Assembly: GCF_907165205.1 (NCBI RefSeq)
Contig: NC_058189.1
Span: 38,900,270-38,964,269 of the forward strand
Reading direction: 5' to 3'
Origin: Coccinella septempunctata
Lineage: Eukaryota; Arthropoda; Insecta; Coleoptera; Coccinellidae
DNA: 64,000 nt
Every line of letters starts with the position of its first letter. Positions within the stretch are counted from its first letter, which is position 1. The notes beneath the pieces were generated by a model, which had not been told where the DNA came from, did not search any database, and worked only from the letters and a program-made list of their open reading frames with translations. Position numbers and translations under genes: made by a program. Positions 60,227 through 64,000 of this stretch are shown here, piece after piece.

Positions 60227-61274
60227 TAGGGATGGGGCGTTATTCTCTAACCTGTTATTTAATAACGGTTATTGAAAAGAAGCAATAACTAACCGTTATA
60301 TGTCCTGAACAATAACAGGTTGCGCAGTAACGTGTGCGCGAAATATCGTTGATGAAATGAATAACAGTGGGCGTTGAAAAAGTCGTTTATTTAGACCGTT
60401 TCTGATATAACAGTCGTCGACGTTGGCGTTGAAAAAGCCGTTTATTTAAACCGTTTCTGATATAACAGTCTGCGACGTTGGCGTTGATGGAGTTTAGTTA
60501 GACCGTTTATCATATAACTGTCGACGACGTTGGCGTTGAAAAAGCTGTTTATTTAAACCGTTTCTGATATAACTGTCGACGACGTTGGCGTTGATGTAGT
60601 TTAGCAGAGAGGTTGTCTCTGGCGGTTATTGTTTAGTTAGACCGTTTCTCATATCACAGTCGGCGACATTGGACTTGTTGGCAGTTAGTTAGATCGTTGT
60701 TGGCGTTTATTAACAGTTTACACTTTTCAAACTGATAACGTTGTCCATATTCTCGACTCTCGATCTCGGTTGATGGTTCTGTTACGTTAGCGGGCGGATG
60801 GGAGGCTGTTATTGGTACATTATGTTGTTCACATCGAAGTGATGAGATTGGATAAAATATCGGGAGGAGCACTCACCGCAGATATTAGCCGATATTAGCG
60901 TACTATTTTATTGTCTATATAGAGAGAAAAAACAAATAAAAAATGGTTATTTAAATATTGGGGAACACATTGAATACCCTAATATTTTTCATCAGTTGCG
61001 AAGTATTTTACTGGTTTAAAAAAAAGTAGATTTTTTCACATAAATGTAACATTAAGATGAATGAAAGAGGTAAACATCATCAAAAATTTCCAACTCACTC
61101 GTGACTCGTTTACACCCTAAATTTGTAGAGAAAACCCCTTAATCGACAAACGTTGAAGATGTTATCGTTTTTCAGAGCAAATAACGTATTCACCTGTTAT
61201 CAACAACCGTTATTAAAAAAAAACCATAACGGTTGATAACCGTTAGTGAGATATAAAGTTATTGCCCATCACTA
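60227..61274. mobile_element. hAT-type non-autonomous element (1048 bp) upstream of Pep
   Basis: Ends TAGGGATGGGGCGTTAT on the left and the complement of TAGTGATGGGCAATAAC on the right, a classic hAT terminus. It is flanked by the perfect 8-bp duplication GCTTTTGC at 60219-60226 and 61275-61282. Subterminal AACCGTTAT / ATAACGGTT motifs repeat near both ends. The interior has a tandem array and no transposase. It lies within about 200 bp of the presumed Pep transcription start, so it may affect that promoter (inference). Confidence 0.88.
60370..60645. repeat. Tandem array, about five units of about 55 bp
   Basis: Units start GGCGTTGA at 60370, 60425, 60480, 60532 and 60587, and contain GACCGTTT or AACCGTTT, CTGATATAAC and GACGTTGG. 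The array is inside the hAT element and shares CCGTTT-type motifs with its ends. Confidence 0.8.
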
Positions 61275-61639
61275 GCTTTTGCTCAGCGGCGTCATTGAAA
61301 TTTTAGAGATCATAGATATCAAAGAGGTACTTGTAGATATCAGGATGTGTTTCATACAATTATATTTTTATATTTACACACAGGACAACAAAAATCATTG
61401 TGCAATCGAAGGATAATATGATATGATATGAAATCATTAATGAGATCAGGTGATCGGCCACCTGAGCAACTGACATATTGTGAAAAAGAAGAAACAGAAA
61501 ACATCAATCTTGATTTACTTTATGGTTAGTGGTGTGACAATGGCTGACCATTGAACTTTAGTTCAATGTGGCTGACAGAATCCCGAAGATGCCCGAAGTG
61601 GCGGTGGCCACCGCCACCAGTGGCGTACAAATATTCTTA

Positions 61640-61666
61640 CCAAAGATTATACTCTATAATCTTTGA
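61640..61666. mobile_element. 27-bp palindromic mini-insertion, copy 2
   Basis: CCAAAGATTATA, then C, then TCTATAATCTTTGA, flanked by perfect TTCTTA repeats at 61634-61639 and 61667-61672. The opposite terminal repeat of the host element has a single CTCTTA at the matching place and no insertion, so this is a true gain. Confidence 0.75.
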
Positions 61667-61825
61667 TTCTTATTTTAGCCGAAAAAACACTGCAATTCGG
61701 AATGAGATTAGAAGTTGAAAGAATATACATATTTGATGGTACATATGAATTTCATAATTCCAACGATTCGTTTAAAAAATAAAATTGTTCGATATAATTC
61801 ATCAATAAATTGAACTGAAATCACC

Positions 61826-62770
61826 TGAGGCGCGAAGTTTTTCCGTATAACTTCTAAGTTTTAACGACTGTCAAAATGAGATTCCTACACCAGAGGATTG
61901 TTGACAAAATTCATATTCCTCAAAAAAAATTTCTTATAGACCATATTAGTGAGGTTAGAATCACTCAATTGGCGGGAGATCCATATTCAAATTTTTTTAC
62001 ATAGGAATCAACTTTAAGATGGAATATCGCTAGCTAGAAGTAAATGTTAATATAGAGACATGCAAAATTGGGTGCCCCCATTATTAGAGGTTGTTTCCAT
62101 GTACATTTTACATCACAAAATACTTTTATATGTCCTAAAATCAAAATTTAACACATTATTATACGGAATATATCCGTATGTCGTAGATCATTTCTGTTAT
62201 ACGTCAATCATGAACCGTAACAAGGAAAATGACATGTTGCGCTTGCGCGTTAGAATGATGTCAGCTTGAGAGGTTAGAAACGAAATGAAGCTACGACAAA
62301 CTTCCATGGATCTTGCCGACCAATTTTATATTGATCCATTATTAAAAAAATATACCATTTTATTACGAAATTTTGTTTTCAACTTGTTAAGAAAGGATCA
62401 TAGAACACATTCCAACAGAAATAAATCTTAAGAAATTCGCTAAAATATCCAAAAACAGGCGAGAAGTACGCGGCATTTTTAGTCCCATAAGAAATGCGTA
62501 GGGAATTCAGGGACCAGATCCACGGATGGATCGCGATTCAAAATTCCCGCCTAACCTCACTAATATGGTCTATACTGCTTGCAGACTACCCCTTTTCGAT
62601 CCTTTTCCGTATGTTACTTCGACTTGCCAATCTGAGGCACGAAGTTTTTTCCATATAACTTTCAAGTTTAATCGACTGTCAAAATGAGATTTCACAAATG
62701 ATTGTTGATTATTCAATATTCGGTAAAAATTTTTCCCTGCACTGCTTGCAGACTATAAAGAATTTATTTC
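61826..62770. repeat. Direct duplication of about 150 bp, one copy split by a MITE
   Basis: TGAGGCGCGAAGTTTTTCC at about 61826 and TGAGGCACGAAGTTTTTTCC at about 62632 start matching segments that share CGACTGTCAAAATGAGATT. CTGCTTGCAGACTA occurs at about 62575 and 62748. The inverted-repeat element 61935-62574 interrupts the first copy. Confidence 0.65.
61935..62574. mobile_element. Nested MITE, about 640 bp
   Basis: Terminal inverted repeats TATAGACCATATTAGTGAGG on the left with the complement on the right, followed inward by a GGCGGGA / TCCCGCC pair. It is inserted in the direct duplication described separately. Non-coding. Confidence 0.75.
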
Positions 62771-63510
62771 CAACGAGTCCCGTGATTGGATTATTTACAA
62801 ATCCCTTCAAAATATGCTTCTGTGACCTGTTATAAGGGCTAAATGAAAATACCTCTACACACGGGCATTCAAAGCCTCCCTATCCTATTATTGTGGTACG
62901 GCCTAGTCCCCGCCTTCCTAACCGACGTATTTCTTAATCATTTTCGAAAAGCTCCAAAAATGAGATCGCAAAATAAAATCTACCTCACAGTCTTTCAAAT
63001 TTAATAGAAGTTGTATTGCTGTTGACCGGTTATGATACTCTTCGGAAAAAAATGCTGTTTTAGCACTACCATTGACTATTAATTGGATTGATTGATTTGA
63101 TTGATTGGGATTGATACTCAATGGTACTACTGAATATATCCGGACAAGGAAAGAAGTATTCATGGCAAAAAAAAGCTTGTTATAAATAACTCTTTGTGGG
63201 ATTCTACGTTCTACACCATTTCCTAGAAACACACAGAAATCATAGTTATAACACGCTTGTGGATCTGCTCTAACTGATTAGTGATTAATTTCCAATTATG
63301 TTTCCCATTCCCATTCACAATTGTACTGAGACAACCTCAACTTTTTTTTCTCTTCTCATGAAAAACTAACGTCCTTTAACTTCAATAAAAAAAAAATAAT
63401 CAAGGCTTTACGTACAAAATTGGGAGCGTAAATTGAGAACTAGTGAGTACCGGTTTTGAATGAAGATTATTGAGGTATTACTTCCCCTAAGTAAACACAT
63501 ATACCCAAAG

Positions 63511-63600
63511 ATTATAGAGCTAGGTTTGGTAATATTCACACAGAGAGAGTGAGAGACGCCTGGAATATTTCAGGAATCCAGGCGTCAAACTCTCTCTATT
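63511..63600. repeat. Hairpin beside a CCAAAGATTATAG element end
   Basis: CCCAAAGATTATAGAGC at 63510 resembles the 27-bp mini-insertion end and, extended, the complement of 48232-48255. 50 bp on, GAGAGACGCCTGG and CCAGGCGTCAAACTCTC form an inverted repeat with a short loop. Confidence 0.5.
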
Positions 63601-64000
63601 GGATAATCGAACATGAAATAAAAACGTTCAGTCATGTCCTTCAATTATTCTCAGCTATTGTGAATCTTGGGTACTGATGGATAGATGACAGAAAAGTTGA
63701 ATACAAGCGATCGAAATGAACTTAAATTAAGTACTTCGTTAAGCTAGCAGAACCCAGAAGCTAATTTGACAGAAGTTATATTGAAAAAACTTTGCGCTTA
63801 GGTAATTTCAGTTCAATTTATCAAGAAATTATATCGAATAATTTCATTTTTCAAACGATTTGTTGGAATTATTCATTTTATATGTTCAATATATATTCAA
63901 ATTCATACTTCTTTCAACTTCTAATCTCATTCCACAAGAAATTTTTCAGGCAAAAATAAGAGTAGTTGTACGCCACTGGCTGCTATCGCCACTTCGAGCA

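Larger units (their letters stand above)
61594..64000. mobile_element. Large terminal-inverted-repeat element, runs to or past the window end
   Basis: The left end contains CGAAGTGGCGG and CCAGTGGCGTACAA, then GGAATGAGATTAGAAGTTGA (about 61700). The right end shows the complement of both in mirrored order (about 63918-64000). TIRs are thus at least about 100 bp. The interior of 2.2 kb is non-coding as far as seen and carries nested insertions. Superfamily undetermined. Confidence 0.65.

Overview
The window is AT-rich animal nuclear DNA, almost certainly from an insect. The two host genes are spliced, with GT-AG introns from 58 bp to about 20 kb, and their proteins match insect families. The mobile elements (jockey-like, CR1/L2-like, Penelope-like, Tc1, hAT MITEs) are typical of an insect genome swollen by transposons. 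A beetle is plausible, but nothing here fixes the order. There is no sign of bacterial genes, operons or CRISPR.

Two host genes can be rebuilt exon by exon with matching phases, and they converge. (1) An Evi5-like Rab GTPase-activating protein lies on the + strand: 11 exons from 5159 to 45455, 871 codons plus stop, with the 5' coding end missing from the window. It has a TBC domain with both catalytic fingers and a long C-terminal coiled coil. Its introns, above all the 20 kb one at 5464-25406, hold most of the transposons. (2) A homologue of the zinc finger Protein on ecdysone puffs (Pep) lies on the - strand: 5 coding exons from 59906 down to 49402, 599 aa, with four U1/matrin-like C2H2 fingers and acidic/lysine-rich tails. 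A non-coding 5' exon and a hAT-type element with a perfect 8-bp target duplication sit just upstream of it.

Elements by region. 0.5-5 kb: an inverted-repeat element, two Penelope-like remnants with GIY-YIG endonuclease sequence, and a 105-bp palindrome. 6.8-8.3 kb: a fossil Tc1 transposase. 11.6-15.8 kb: a jockey-type LINE with two intact ORFs joined by TAATG. 17-18.4, 30.2 and 50.7 kb: four copies of one hAT MITE. 20.8-22 kb: a 5'-truncated LINE. 22.8-24.1 kb: an internally deleted Tc1 element. 25.8-26.6 kb: a LINE RNase H relic. 31.1-32.1 kb: an unexplained ATG-less ORF followed by a hammerhead-like motif. 34.7 kb: a solo LTR. 37.8 kb: a mariner-type HTH relic. 39.3-43.5 kb: a second intact two-ORF LINE (CR1/L2-like). 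56.6 kb: a MITE in the large Pep intron. 60.2-61.3 kb: the hAT element. 61.6-64 kb: a large terminal-inverted-repeat element with nested insertions.

The most unusual signals are: a 27-bp near-palindrome found twice, flanked by about 6-bp direct repeats and, in one case, with its empty site preserved in the opposite terminal repeat of the same host element; several hammerhead-ribozyme-like cores with compensating stem II sequences; and the ATG-less lysine/serine-rich ORF at 31312-32058. Functions are inferred from motifs recognised by eye; no database search was run.
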